A DNA stretch of 64,000 bases from contig NC_134456.1 of assembly GCF_047948215.1 (NCBI RefSeq), forward strand, positions 64,313,529-64,377,528. Reading direction: 5' to 3'. A program made the position numbers and the translations under genes. How positions within the stretch are numbered: the stretch's first letter is position 1; every line of letters begins with the position of its first letter. The stretch is from Lycorma delicatula. Its lineage: Eukaryota; Arthropoda; Insecta; Hemiptera; Fulgoridae. The notes under the pieces were generated by a model that saw nothing but the letters and a program-made list of their open reading frames with translations, was not told the origin of the DNA and made no database searches. This document shows positions 11,636-22,502 of this stretch, piece after piece.

Positions 11636-11794
11636 CTGTTCAAGTTCATATGTTTTTGCTCGATCTTCATCCATATCTGCCATTTTCTTGTAAGCCATTG
11701 AAAGACCCCATACAGCCAATATACAATAGACATTATCTCTGATCCAAGCATGTTCATTATCTGGACTTGCAGGAAATAGACCGGTTACAGGATT
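11636..11794 (-). CDS. Phosphorylase b kinase regulatory subunit alpha, coding exon 2
   Basis: This 159-base exon gives residues 27-79: [10 protein letters not shown], then [35 protein letters not shown] and TYELEQ. The motif [16 protein letters not shown] is the signature start of the glucoamylase-like (GH15-type) fold found in phosphorylase kinase regulatory subunits. The acceptor is a T-rich tract ending in TAG (AG at 11796-11795) and the donor is GTGTGT (11635-11630); both junctions are phase 0. The frame is too short to stand out as an ORF and was found by its protein match. Confidence 0.95.
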
Positions 11795-12345
11795 CTAAAA
11801 AAAAAAATCAAGAAATAAGTAAAATAGCATAATTAAGCAGCATTAGGATAATAAAATTCTTTAGAAATAGTGTTATCTAATCAGTTCTGTAATATAGAAC
11901 ACACTTTCTAATTTCAAATAAAAACAAGAAATCATATATTACCATTAAAATTGTAATATAAAAATTCCAATATTTCATTAAAAATTTATTTATTGAAAAC
12001 ATACTTGGTTCTTTAATATCTAAGGCTACTAGAATAAGTAATAAAAGACCACATGTGAATAAACATACATGTTGTTCACTTATGAAACAACCATACTGTT
12101 TTAATCCGGTGGTCTTTAAAATATTTTATTTAAATCATCAATCAACTGTCTTATTTCATGCTATTTACCATGTTATGGAATGTGAAACTTTTAATTTATA
12201 TAGAATGCTTGATATAAAAACAAGAAAAAATTGAAAATACAATGACAGAACAAACAAAAAGAACCATGAAAATATTTTCCACAATTAGTACATTGCTGCT
12301 ATTCCTACTTTTTTAAAACAAAAAATTAGTTAAGCTTTTATTTTC

Positions 12346-12985
12346 AGGTCAATCCATTTAAAGTGTCCCAAAAATAAATAAGCTGGTTGCTTAACCAATT
12401 CAAAAAAAAATTGAAACTTACCCACTTGTTTCCTACACGTTTTAAGACTTTAAAACTATTTTTTATTTTAATTTTTTAATTTAAGCAGTTTACCTATGGC
12501 AGCCACTTCTGTTAAGGTGTGCACACCTATTTTTGTGATTGTAAGGGTTTACGGAAAAAATCATTACTAAAAATCTATTGGTCCTGGAAGGATGAAACAA
12601 ATATCACTTTATTCATATTTTCTCAGGGTAAAAGATCCTTTGTTCTTTCTATGAGAAAATTACCAATAAAGCTGAACAAGACAAAAAACAGTGAAATCTT
12701 ACTTTTGGTAGTTTTTTCAAGAGGCAGAGATGGCATACAGTTTGAATTAGTTTTTTATATGTAGGTATATATTAATAGTTTTACCACAAATAATATTATA
12801 TTATATATTATTATTAATTAATATTAATGGTGACATACCTACCCCTAAATTTTATGAACATTTGAAAAACCTTTAAAAAAAATTCTAATTTTGGCTTCAA
12901 ATAACTCTGATGGGGTTGGTGATAAAAATCTCAAATGTGCACAACTTGCAGTAGATGTTTATGGCAAATAAAAACATTTCATTTT
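12346..12985. repeat. Left long terminal inverted repeat
   Basis: Pairs with 15880-16512. It includes a short open stretch (12519-12764) that is not preserved in the other arm, so the TIR is treated as non-coding. The inner end is where similarity fades, after GGCAAATAAAAA. Confidence 0.75.
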
Positions 12986-13299
12986 TATAATTAGCCCCTA
13001 TGTTGTTGAAGTTGATGTTTTCAATACTTTAAAAATAGTATTTTTTTTTTTTTAATTATTAATGATAGGTCATAATTTAATAACCAATATCAGTAACCTA
13101 ATACAATTTGGTTCAAAAATGCTTGTAAAACTTACCCAAATGCTTGTCAAACAGATTTCAATGAGTGACCTACATCTTTTTTCAAGAATTTATTTTTATT
13201 TTTACATTTGTTTATTTTTATAAACACTATCGAAGAAAAAATTAATTACAGCAAAATTATAATTATTCTTCAATGAAATAGCCTGTTTTTGTAGCAATG

Positions 13300-15541
13300 A
13301 AAGTTTATTATTTAGTATGGTTAACCAACAGCTGTAATATCTCTTCTGATAATTCTCCTGAAATTGTATGAGAACAACTCATCATTGTAGTTAGTTCAAG
13401 TGATGTCAACTTTCTCAGGACTTTGCAGATTGGTGCCCACACTTTGTCTTGTTGAGACTTTTGAAATGATGTACGTGGTCCAGCTGGGTGGAAAAAATGA
13501 ACCTGCATGTCATAATTTTCAAAGTTAATATCTACCACTTCTATCCACCACTGATCGTCATACACACAACCATAACAGTTTTTCTTACATGAAAATAGTA
13601 CAACACAAACACAGGATTGTCTTCATAGCCCTTGGAGTCTGAAGTAAAGTAACATCTTACAATGCCTTCTGATACAGGAACAAACTTGTGGTAGCTTCTA
13701 GTACCAACAACTTTTTCACAGCAGTCAAAACAGTTTTTTTGAGTTTCTGAAATCATGGCTATCTCATCTGATTTAATCAAAAAATACTTGATGTTTTTCA
13801 GCTTGTGATTACAAAATGAATACATTTCATCAACATTTAGTATCAGACTGTTTAATAGTTTTTTCAGGCTTGCCTTTGCCACCTCTCATTTTGTTGTTCC
13901 TCCCACACCATCACAGGTGTTTTTACCAAGGGATGATCCAAAGAAGTGCCATTCGGCTTCAAGATTGAAGTCTTTTTTCTGGCTGCACAAATTAGGAAAT
14001 TTTTTTTTATTTATATACTGACTTGAAGCATTATCAGTAAAATAGATAAGTTTTTAACATTCTGATGTACTTCCTTGATATGATCTGTTAAAGTTTTTGA
14101 AAACAATAAAATGTTTCTGTATCGTGCTTCAAGTGATCACTTAAAATACAGACACTTTTGTGTAGTAATACATCATTTTCCTTGAAATAGAACACAGAAG
14201 GGTCAACTGTGGCTTGGCTGTTGACCCAATGGAAACTTTGTATCTCATCTTGTACAAGAAGTGAAAAGTTTTCTGCAAAGTTTGCCAATACCAAACATTC
14301 TGCTTCACCTAATTCTGATTTTTTCTTCTTGAAAAACTGAGCTTGAGATTTTGACATGAAATGGTGAATTCAGCTTTTCCAATTTTTTCACTAATGATTA
14401 AAAAACTCATTGGTCTGAAGAACAGTAATCATCTCTGCCCTATCAGCTGTTACCCATTGTTTGTACATTATTGTATCTTGCAACACATCACACTCTTCGG
14501 AAAAGTTGAGCATGTCAAACACTGCCTGAATCCTATCACAAACAAAGATGTCTGCTAAGTCCTTATAATCAACATTAAGTTTGGGACCGTCAATCATGAG
14601 TTTGATGTTCTGATGGTGGGAGCAGACACAAATTGTATGAGTTCCGGATGCACCAGCCAAGTACACCATTTTGGACAGAGTTCGCAGAACTTTGATCTTC
14701 CAATTTTTTCCTCAGGGTTTTCACTTTTAACAGAGACATACAATTCATTTAAGTTTATCAGAATATGGCGCTTTTGCTTATGCATTTTACACCATCAACA
14801 CAATCCTTTTTACATGTACACAGCCTGCTATTGTCATCATCTTCACAAAACAACACAACTTTTTTAATTGTGTCGTTGCTAATTCCTGTTTTATGTCTTT
14901 CACTTAACTCCGGTAGAATGCCTTGCTTATTAACTAATTCTCTAGTAAGTCTAACTAAACACTCAGACACATTGAACTCTTATATTATTTTAGATCTGGT
15001 CCAAGATTGGGGAAGTAAACTGATAATTTTAACTTTATCTTATTTAGAAGCAAGATCATATTTTTCTTTTAGTTTTAAAATATGATCATCATATTCATGC
15101 TAAGAAGATTGAGCTGGATATTCATTTTTAGAAACTTTTAAGTCAAAACACAATTCAAGATTCTTTTTTAATTTTTGGGATACCTTATTTATTTTAAACT
15201 TTAATGATGATGGCCTTTGATTTTTGATGCTTAATTTTTTCAATTTTGATGGAGGTGTTACACCCAAACTGCTACAAGCAGCATCCAATTGTTCAGTACT
15301 ATGATGTGGGGCAATGTATTGCTCTTGGTCTTCGTATTCAATGTAATTCTTTGTTCTGCTGAGAAAAAATATTTTTGAAAGAGTTAACACAAAGAGACTT
15401 TCCGGGAACTAAATTTAGCTTTGGAAAAATATATTTTTTAAGAGCTTGCTCTAATGTTATTTGTCTTAAGTTTTTCTTAACTGTATTTTTATGAGTTCTC
15501 AAAGGGTCACAAAAGAACTGTTCAGGTGACTGAATTTTGAC
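13300..15541 (-). pseudogene. Decayed putative DDE-type transposase of the long-TIR element
   Basis: Reading leftwards, the frames give FFCDPLRTHKNTVKKNLR, then LVPGKSLCVN, a frameshift, CSSLGVTPPSKLKK, ELSERHKTGISN, GRSKFCELCPKWC, YLAGASGTHTICVCSHHQN, KQWVTADRAE, AECLVLANFAENFSLLVQD, FHWVNSQATV, VYFTDNASSQYINKKKF, EAEWHFFGSSLGKNTCDGVG and GVGGTTK, then a stop and VAKASLKKLL. I know this architecture only from uncharacterised multicopy predicted proteins, where the matching blocks read DFAEN, FSDGA and EWHFFATSHGKG. The conserved Asp/Asp/Glu positions and the flanking TIRs suggest an RNase H-fold transposase. The first acidic residue is Asn in this copy (ANFAEN). At least one stop (near 13886) and several frameshifts make it dead. 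Confidence 0.65.
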
Positions 15542-15879
15542 AAAAACGTATAAACACGTTAAAACACCGTAATTTTTTGAGTATTTATTTAATAAATTCA
15601 GTAATTATTGCAATTATTTATTATTTAAAAATCAAAACACTCCTGTTAATTAGTCAAGGTTAGCGAGCGAAGGTTAAGTTTGGTTAAATTATATTTATAA
15701 AATAAATAACCATTTATTAAAATTAATAAAGAGACTGTTCATTTTCCACCGAAATCTGATTGACTACTTTGTTTTTAAATAATGCTGTAGCTGCGGTGGC
15801 GTTAATACGTAAGTACTGGTATTGCTTTTAACAGGTTTTTCATGACTTTTGAGAGGTTATAAATTTTTTATTAGTACAA

Positions 15880-16512
15880 TATATAAGAAACTTTTTATCT
15901 GCCATAAACATCTACAAAAACACTGCAAGTAGTGCAAATTTGAGATTTTTATCACCAGCCCAATCAGAGTTACTGAAGCCAAAATTTGAATTTTTTTTTA
16001 AAAATTAGTTTTCAAAAGTTCATAAAAGTTTAGGGGTAAGTATAGTACCATTAATATTATTTATGGTAAAATTACTAACATATAACTACACATAAAAAAA
16101 TAATTCAAACTGTGTATGCCATATCCCTGCCTCTTGAAAAAAATGACCAAAAGTGAAATTTCACCATTTTTCATGTTCAACTTCATTCGTAATTTTCTCA
16201 TAGAAAGAGAGATAGGTAAATAAACCACTGGACCAATATTTTACCCCGAGAAAATATGAATAAGGTGCTTTTTGTTTCATCCTTTCAGGACCAATAGTTT
16301 TTTAGTTATGATTTTTTCCATAAACCCTTACAATCACAAAAGTAAGTGTGTACACCGTAACAAAAATGGTCACCACAGGTAAACAGCTTAAATAAAAAAA
16401 TTTTAAAAATAGTTTTAATGTCCTGAGACATGTAGGAAACAAGTGGGTAAGTTTCAATTTTTTTTGAATTGGTCAGGCAACCATCTTTGGGTCACTTAAA
16501 ATGGTTTATCCT
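15880..16512. repeat. Right long terminal inverted repeat
   Basis: Inverted partner of 12346-12985. The inner end lies near ATCTGCCATAAACATCTAC, which mirrors GTAGATGTTTATGGCAAAT on the left. The stretch 15542-15879 between the coding start and this TIR is AT-rich and holds a sequence repeated at 17655-17850. Confidence 0.75.
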
Positions 16513-16530
16513 TTCTACAACAATAAAAAA

Positions 16531-16595
16531 GGTGTGTGGGTGTGGGTGTGGGTGTGTGTGTGTGTGGGTGTGTGTGTGTGTGGGTGTGTGTGTGT

Positions 16596-16655
<60 letters not shown>
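16531..16655. repeat. (GT)n microsatellite, interrupted
   Basis: About 125 bases of GT/GGGT repeats starting 18 bases outside the right TIR of the transposon. The long His/Thr or Val/Cys open frames over it are artefacts of the repeat. Confidence 0.95.
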
Positions 16656-16658
<3 letters not shown>

Positions 16659-16964
16659 GCAATATATAGCATATATACTTTGTTAATAGCTTTATTATGT
16701 GCTGTCCAGTCTGGAAAGCACAAGTACATGTATGTTTAATATCATTTAAAATTCGACAATAGAAAATATTATAAGTTCTGAACAAAAAGATAAATCACTA
16801 AAAAGAGTAAGTTTTAATGTAATAAAAATAGAATTTAATACCAACTGAAGAAGCAGGTTATTAGAAGATTGAAGATGTGAAAGTGATTATTGGAAATCAA
16901 AAAGGTAGGTATAATTTATCTAATTACTGTGTTTTGGTGATTTATATTTCATATAATATTAAAT

Positions 16965-16965
<1 letters not shown>

Positions 16966-17003
<38 letters not shown>

Positions 17004-17008
17004 TATAT
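16966..17008. repeat. (TA)n microsatellite
   Basis: An almost uninterrupted run of about 40 bases of alternating T and A. Confidence 0.9.
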
Positions 17009-17562
17009 TTATGTAAGTTCTCATTCACAATACTTCTCATCTATAAATGACACCCAAGCTTACATTTCAATGCAGAATATGAATTCAGTACAACATTTAG
17101 CCATGACTCACCATATCAGACATATATAGACAAAAATGTTACAAAAATAAACAAACAAGAAACCCACTACAACACATCCAGTCCCCCCCATTCAGAACAA
17201 ACAGTATTCTTATACACGCTAAATTACTAAATACATGCACCATGATTAGCTAATAATTGCAACAAATTAAACAAAATAAATGTTGATTAGAAGTTAATAA
17301 CCCACTTAAATTTATAAACATGTTATATTTCTATTAACAGTCTAGCAAATTGCATCCTAGCAGGAGAATAAAATCATTAATTAATTTTTCCATTTACTGC
17401 TTTATTTTTCCTCTGCATTCAGCACTTTTGCAGAGATCATTCTCAAAACATATCTGTCAGAATAAATGGTCATAATGTGTGTGTGGAAATTTAAATTTAA
17501 AATAAATAGTTAAAAAGATAAAACTATAGGGTACTTACATATTAACCCATCAACCATAACCA

Positions 17563-17609
17563 TAATGATCCCATAACTTTGAAAATACTTCAAAGTTATG
17601 GGATCATTA
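17563..17609. repeat. Perfect 21-bp inverted repeat with 5-base loop
   Basis: Arm 17563-17583 (starting TAATGATCCCATAAC) is the exact reverse complement of 17589-17609; the loop is AATAC. No gene or element boundary explains it. Perfect arms in this decayed intron point to a recent origin. Confidence 0.85.
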
Positions 17610-17654
17610 ACATATTTTACATATTAAAAATATAAGCATTATTGCTAATAATTA

Positions 17655-17850
17655 TAGATATAAATTAACCGAACTTAACCTATGCTCACTTCACTTGCTA
17701 ACCATGACTAATTAACACAGTACTGTTTTGACTATTTAAATAATAAATTAAGCAATTATTTATTATTTAAATAATAATTAAATAAAATGAGTGTAGGTTA
17801 AGTTTGGTTATATTATATTTATATAAAATAAATATAAATGGTTGTAAAAA
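17655..17850. repeat. Foldback repeat related to transposon leader at 15600-15715
   Basis: 17655-17765 is, in reverse orientation, clearly similar to 15600-15715 (shared words GTTAATTAGTCA, GGTTAAGTT and GGTTAA). 17787-17850 carries the same GGTTAAGTTTGGTTA block in the opposite direction, so the two halves form an imperfect foldback. It may be a non-autonomous derivative of the 12.3-16.5 kb element or an unrelated repeat captured by it. Confidence 0.45.
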
Positions 17851-18698
17851 TGGTAATATAATGATTATATCAGGTGATATTATATCAATAACCCAAATGT
17901 TTGCGATGTATTGGTCAATGGACTAATACATAAATACCAAATATAGTTATATCTTCTACCTCAGTCACTGATATAAAATGAATTATTCAGCTGCTGTTAA
18001 CAAAGCGATCATTAATATCATTATTAAAAACTGAATGAATCACAGTTACTTTATATTTAATGTTAAATACTATTTACAAGAATAAGGCTAAACAATGAAT
18101 TCACCTTTAAGTAGTATAATGTCATAGTTACTTTTACAATATATGTTCTAATAAGTTACCAATATAAATACCAATGAAATAAAATAATGGATTAGGTATG
18201 TTGACCAAACTCATACTCAATGTTAGCCTGCAGTCACTAAAAAAGGTAAATATAAATACAATAAAAAATTAATTGGAATAAAAAATCATTTTTATAAACC
18301 CAAACACAGTATTCATAAATATAATGAATACAATTTAGAAATAGAAATAAATTACCTAATACATTTCATTATTTGGATACTAGCATTAAAAAGGATAAAA
18401 ATAAATTGAGGGTGGATATAGATTAAAAAACAATATATGAATAACAGTTAATAAATCAATATACCCATATCACCATAACTTGGCAAAAACCTATATATGT
18501 CAAAATAATAGTAACTTACTGTAGTTGAACAAGTTAAACAAACTCTGTAGTTACAACTGCTTTTAAAATGTAACAAAAATTAAATAAAATAATTAATCAC
18601 AAATTTAGTTTATAAAATGGGGACAGCAAAACTGAAAAATATTCTACGTATAAATAATTAACAAAAATTTTGTAAAAATTACAAAACACACACACTGG

Positions 18699-18855
18699 CC
18701 TTTATGGCGCAAGTGGTAGCACCTCGACCCTTCATCTAGAAGTGCCAAGTTCGAATTCTGGTCAGGCATGGCATTTTCACATGCTAATTGTCATTCATCT
18801 CATCCTCTGAAGCAATACCTAACAGTGGTCCCAAAGGTTAGAAAAAAACACATAC
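18699..18855 (+). mobile_element. tRNA-derived SINE, family B, copy 2
   Basis: Pol III promoter boxes are visible: A box TGGCGCAAGTGG (18705-18716) and B box AGTTCGAATTC (18748-18758). After GGCATGGCATTTTCACA the element ends CATCCTCTGAAGCAATACC and GTGGTCCCAAAGGTTAG, then an A-rich tail. That 3' end is shared with the family-A SINEs (45.2, 46.8, 58.6 and 60.8 kb), although the heads differ. Confidence 0.75.
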
Positions 18856-20191
18856 ACACATATCTGATTACGCTGATCACATTAATAATAATAATAATAA
18901 TCAGACTTTCAAATATAAAAAATAGTCTAATATTAAAGCAAATTTAAATTCCTTACTCTCAAAACACACATAACAAAAAACAGCCACAAAAATATAATTA
19001 CAGAACAAGTAAAATTTAAACATTATGATTGTTTTATTTTAATGAATACATTTATATTAAACAACTGTAATTATTATTAATTTAATTTTAGAAAATATAT
19101 CATTAAAATTATTGAACCAAAAAAATAGCAAACTGGTTCATTTTATAGCGATGACTTAAGAAATAAAATAAAATTTCTTTATTTTTAATATTGCTTTTTA
19201 TCCAAATATTCACATATAAATTCTGATGAAGCCAATATCACAGAGGTACTACTACTAAATGTAAATAAAAAAGTGAAAAATACAAAAAAGTGGAAAAATT
19301 AATTTTTTTAAATGTTACTTAAAATAAAAAACAAAAACTACATTAATAATACAAAATACAAAGCACTAACATGCATCAACCAACTGTAGTGATTGCTTTT
19401 AATATTAAATTGGGTAGACTTTTAACGTAAATTCATTCAAATATAAAGAACACATGATTGTACACAACAGCAGAATCTACCTTTGCAAATCACCTCAAAG
19501 AAACTGGATCACATACAAAGATATTTACCACAAAATTTATGTAAAACTAGATCCAACATAAAACACATAAATGAAATTTACAAACTCCCTAAAGTTAAAA
19601 AAAAACAAAAGATCAAATGAACAATCAGATTAAAATTACTATTCTATCACACGCTAAAGGCATTTACTAACACTATAACATTTGTGCCATTAATAAACAC
19701 TGAAACACTGCATATTAACACCCAAAAAGATCTTCTAGATATACATTTTCTATGTAATTTTGAAAGTAATTAATAATTTTTAAAAGAAAATAACATTTTA
19801 AAACTTGAGTGTTCTTCAACAGACTATTATTATTAAAAGGTAGTGGAAGTACACTCTATGGTGTGAATTCTAATCATACTCCACAATTAAAAATCCGGTA
19901 TTGGTAATGCATTCTTTTTTTTCAGGGAGGAAGTGGAACTTAAAAGCAGTTAAAAAGAACCACAACTTATAACTCTTGATCAAAGGCACCAGTCTCCGGA
20001 GTAGTCAAAGCACAGTATAGAATCGGATTATATAAGGGAATAACTAACAAACAATCTGACTGATGGCCTAACATATACATATTTCCACCTAATAATACAG
20101 TGTGGTAAAACCAAATTGTAAATATATATATATATTTAAAAACGTTATATAAATATATAAGTTTTTTTTAACCAACAAAACCATGACACAC

Positions 20192-20269
20192 CTGATTACA
20201 CATGATAATTTTGTGCACAATCCTCTGGTAATAGTCCAAACGAACACCAGAATTACTTCGACTTCTCAT
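20192..20269 (-). CDS. Phosphorylase b kinase regulatory subunit alpha, first coding exon
   Basis: This exon encodes residues 1-26, MRSRSNSGVRLDYYQ followed by RIVHKIIMCNQ. It matches the known N-terminus of phosphorylase kinase alpha, whose early S/R-rich segment precedes GVRLD. An in-frame TGA lies eight codons upstream of this Met, which supports the start. The donor is GTGTGT at 20191-20186, phase 0. Together exons 1-4 give the first 179 residues of a protein that is about 1,200 residues in the family. The subunit is cytosolic and holds the catalytic gamma subunit and calmodulin (delta) in an inhibited hexadecamer until Ca2+ or phosphorylation releases it; the complex phosphorylates glycogen phosphorylase b. 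Catalysis lies in gamma, not here. The GH15-like fold is not known to be enzymatically active. Confidence 0.93.
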
Positions 20270-21975
20270 TTCCGTACAAAAATAAATAAACTGTCACCTT
20301 TAAAATAAATTTGTTGCAGCAAATTTTACAATAAATTTTCTTAAAACATCCAGATCAATCAAACATTACGAATAATGACAACACTGTTACAACCACATGT
20401 CAAAATAGAATTAAGTTCCGTTGAACACAATTACTAAGTTTTAAAGTCCTTCAAAAGAGGTTAACATAACGTACATTCTACCAATATCGAAGTACATCGT
20501 TTGTAGATATCGATAATCGAAATGCTGTATTTTAAGTATTGATGGCGGCTCACTCACACTTTTAATTTTTTAAATCTGTAATTACTCATTATACCCGTAC
20601 CCTAATGAATTGTAATTTACCCATGTAAGCTAGTTAATTTACGTCAAAAATATCCGTAAAAGTTTTGAGAGTATCACATGCCTAAGCAAGAAACCTTGCA
20701 TAACTATGTTATCATAATGGGATGGCTCCTTTATGCTACCAATTGATTAATTTTACACTCCTACCTTAATAACACTTAGTGAAGCATTTTTTGTATTACT
20801 TTTTGTACTTTATTTTCTTCAAATGATTCCAAAGTTTTTCAGTATTATATCCCAAAACATAGAAAAAATAATGTTTGAAAAATTCTGTTAAGATCATATA
20901 AAACAAATAAATGTTTGTTTTTTTTCTAAAGAACACCAATCAGCTGCATCTCGATTCCTCCCCGAGGAGAGAAGAACCCACCTTGTCACTACACCTCCCC
21001 CTCCGTTCCTTGCTAGTTTTGGCTTTAACGGAGGTCATCTTCTTGCCCTCAAACTGATCACATTCTACAGTGCTCAGTCCAGCCTTGTGAACCACCAATC
21101 AGTTGCATTGTAATTGGATCAGACCACTTTATAACAACTTAAGTTTTATCAAAGTTTCTCAGTCATTATGTCATCTAATATGAAAACCCAGGTTATTAAT
21201 TTACTCTGAGAGTAATAAATATTATTGCAGCTACATTTATATTAAATTGTAATTTACTTCTAGACAAAGTTACAAATAGAAATGCATTAAAATAAAAGGA
21301 AATACAAAAATTGGTACAAGAGTAAAAATATCTAACAAAAAAATTAATACTTTACTTTTTCAACAACACAAAGTATATGGGAGGAAGTACTGCACACATG
21401 CAAAAATTCAATTTGCACATTCTTTGAATCTAGATTCCAAGTTCAAAAATATGATTTCCAAAAAAAAATTTGCTCTTGTGTGTGTTCTTTACATGAGATT
21501 TGAATGACCTTAAAACTTCAAATCAACTCATTTTATTTTATTATTTAATAGTTTAATTTTATTTGCTATTAAGGAAACATTTCTCAACCTGTTCACTTGC
21601 AGTCCTAATAGACCAGAATTATCAGACAATGTGTAAAATTAATTCATTAACTCATGCAGTCTAAGAATCCTCATTTGATGGCGCTAGACATTTTAGTTTT
21701 TTTAAGCAGTCACATAATTTCTTTCACTTATAACTTACTTTGCACATGGATGGCCTAGTATAGTGTCATCCTAAAATGTTTAATCATTTAAGCTTCTTGC
21801 AAATAAAATACGTTAAAATATTAGATTAATAACAAACATTTTTGTTAAGTAATAGCATGTTAAATGGTTGAAGTTAATTACATGATATATTTATTTTTAA
21901 TATTATTGTATTAAAGGTAAACATTTGTACAAAAAATCTTTTATGTGCAAGTTTAGCAACATGAAAAAGGAATTT
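20270..21975. other. 5' flank of the phosphorylase kinase alpha gene
   Basis: No coding exon is recognisable. The first 300 bases hold a DRE-like TATCGATA and, at 20541-20551, GATGGCGGCTC, both of which suit a TATA-less housekeeping promoter. A distinctly GC-richer block at 20937-21130 has two near-copies of ACCAATCAG-TGCAT (20936 and 21095) and C-rich tracts. It could be a proximal regulatory region or a SINE-like repeat. The remainder is AT-rich. Confidence 0.4.
20508..20515. promoter_or_regulatory. DRE-like element TATCGATA upstream of phosphorylase kinase alpha
   Basis: The exact palindrome TATCGATA, the binding site of DREF at many insect housekeeping promoters, sits about 240 bp upstream of the kinase ATG. 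The transcription start is unknown, and an 8-mer in AT-rich DNA can occur by chance, so this is suggestive only. Confidence 0.4.
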
Positions 21976-21979
21976 CTGT

Positions 21980-22501
21980 AATATATATATATAAATGAAT
22001 GTTTGTCTTTCTGTATGTCTCTTATGCCTTCCTAAACCGTTCATTCGATAGTGATAAAACTTTGGGGAATGGTTGGACGCATGCCAGGGAAGGTTTCTGA
22101 ATTAGTTTGGACCCACTAGGTGGCGCTGGTGTCGAGATATTTCAAAAAATTGTATTTATGGTTCGATTTGCCTCATTCAGAATACATGTTACTTACATGG
22201 AAAGAATTATCTCTGCAAAAATGAACCCGCTAGATGGCGCTGGGGTTGAGATATTTAGAAAAATTATATTTATGGACCGATTTGGTTCATATTCAGAATA
22301 TGAATGTTAGTTACGTGAAAAGAAATATTTTTGCAAAAACTATACCCGCTAGGTGGGGCCAGTGTCAAGATATTTACGAAACAAACAAATATACAAACAG
22401 ACTTTTTTATTCTATATTTATATATATATATAAACTCTCTCTCACTCTTTCTCTCTATCTATATATATATAGCAATAGTGAAGCATTGCCAGGTCTGCTA
22501 G
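21980..22501 (+). mobile_element. Helitron-like non-autonomous element
   Basis: The element begins in a TATATATA run followed by AAATGAATGTTTGTC. It ends with the short hairpin GCAAT (22472-22476) / ATTGC (22485-22489), then CTAG at 22498-22501. A 3' subterminal hairpin and a CTAG/CTRR end without terminal inverted repeats fit Helitron/Helentron-type elements. The interior holds 2.4 tandem units (22107-22390) and a TA/CT microsatellite. There is no transposase frame. The 5' boundary is uncertain. Confidence 0.6.
22107..22390 (+). repeat. 2.4 tandem units of about 117 bp inside the Helitron-like element
   Basis: Units start at about 22107, 22222 and 22340. Each opens with ACCC(A/G)CTAG(G/A)TGG(C/G)GC and continues GAGATATTT or AAGATATTT; units 1 and 2 then share TTATATTTATGG-like and CTGCAAAAAT-like words. 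The divergence between units is about 20 percent by eye. Confidence 0.75.
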
Positions 22502-22502
22502 T

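Larger units (their letters stand above)
12346..16512 (-). mobile_element. DNA transposon with long (about 640 bp) terminal inverted repeats
   Basis: The 12346-12985 stretch is repeated in inverted orientation at 15880-16512, by eye about 85-90 percent identical, with small indels. Shared landmarks include CCAATTCAAAAAAAATTGAA, the block around GTGATTGTAAGGGTTTA (12535 and about 16326) and a block around GGTGATAAAAATCTCAAAT. The outer ends read AGGTCAATCCATTT and, on the other strand, AGGATAAACCATTTT. Between the TIRs is a decayed coding region on the minus strand (13300-15541). The only candidate target duplication is TTC, three bases, which is weak. The layout is that of a cut-and-paste transposon. 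It sits in the same orientation as the kinase gene, inside its first intron. Confidence 0.75.
11795..20191 (-). other. Phosphorylase kinase alpha intron 1
   Basis: An 8.4-kb first intron. It contains the long-TIR transposon (12346-16512), a GT microsatellite beside its right end, a TA microsatellite, a perfect hairpin (17563-17609), a foldback repeat (17655-17850) and a family-B SINE (18699-18855). The stretches 17010-17560 and 18860-20190 are AT-rich with no recognisable content. Confidence 0.7.

Noticed and set aside
12519..12764. 81-codon plus-strand frame
   Set aside because: It lies in the left TIR and is not open in the right TIR.
16469..16785. Open frames of His/Thr and Val/Cys repeats on both strands
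   Set aside because: They are translations of the GT microsatellite.
22107..22390. CRISPR-like repeat array
   Set aside because: Units are 117-bp contiguous tandem repeats inside a Helitron-like element in a eukaryotic genome, without unique spacers.
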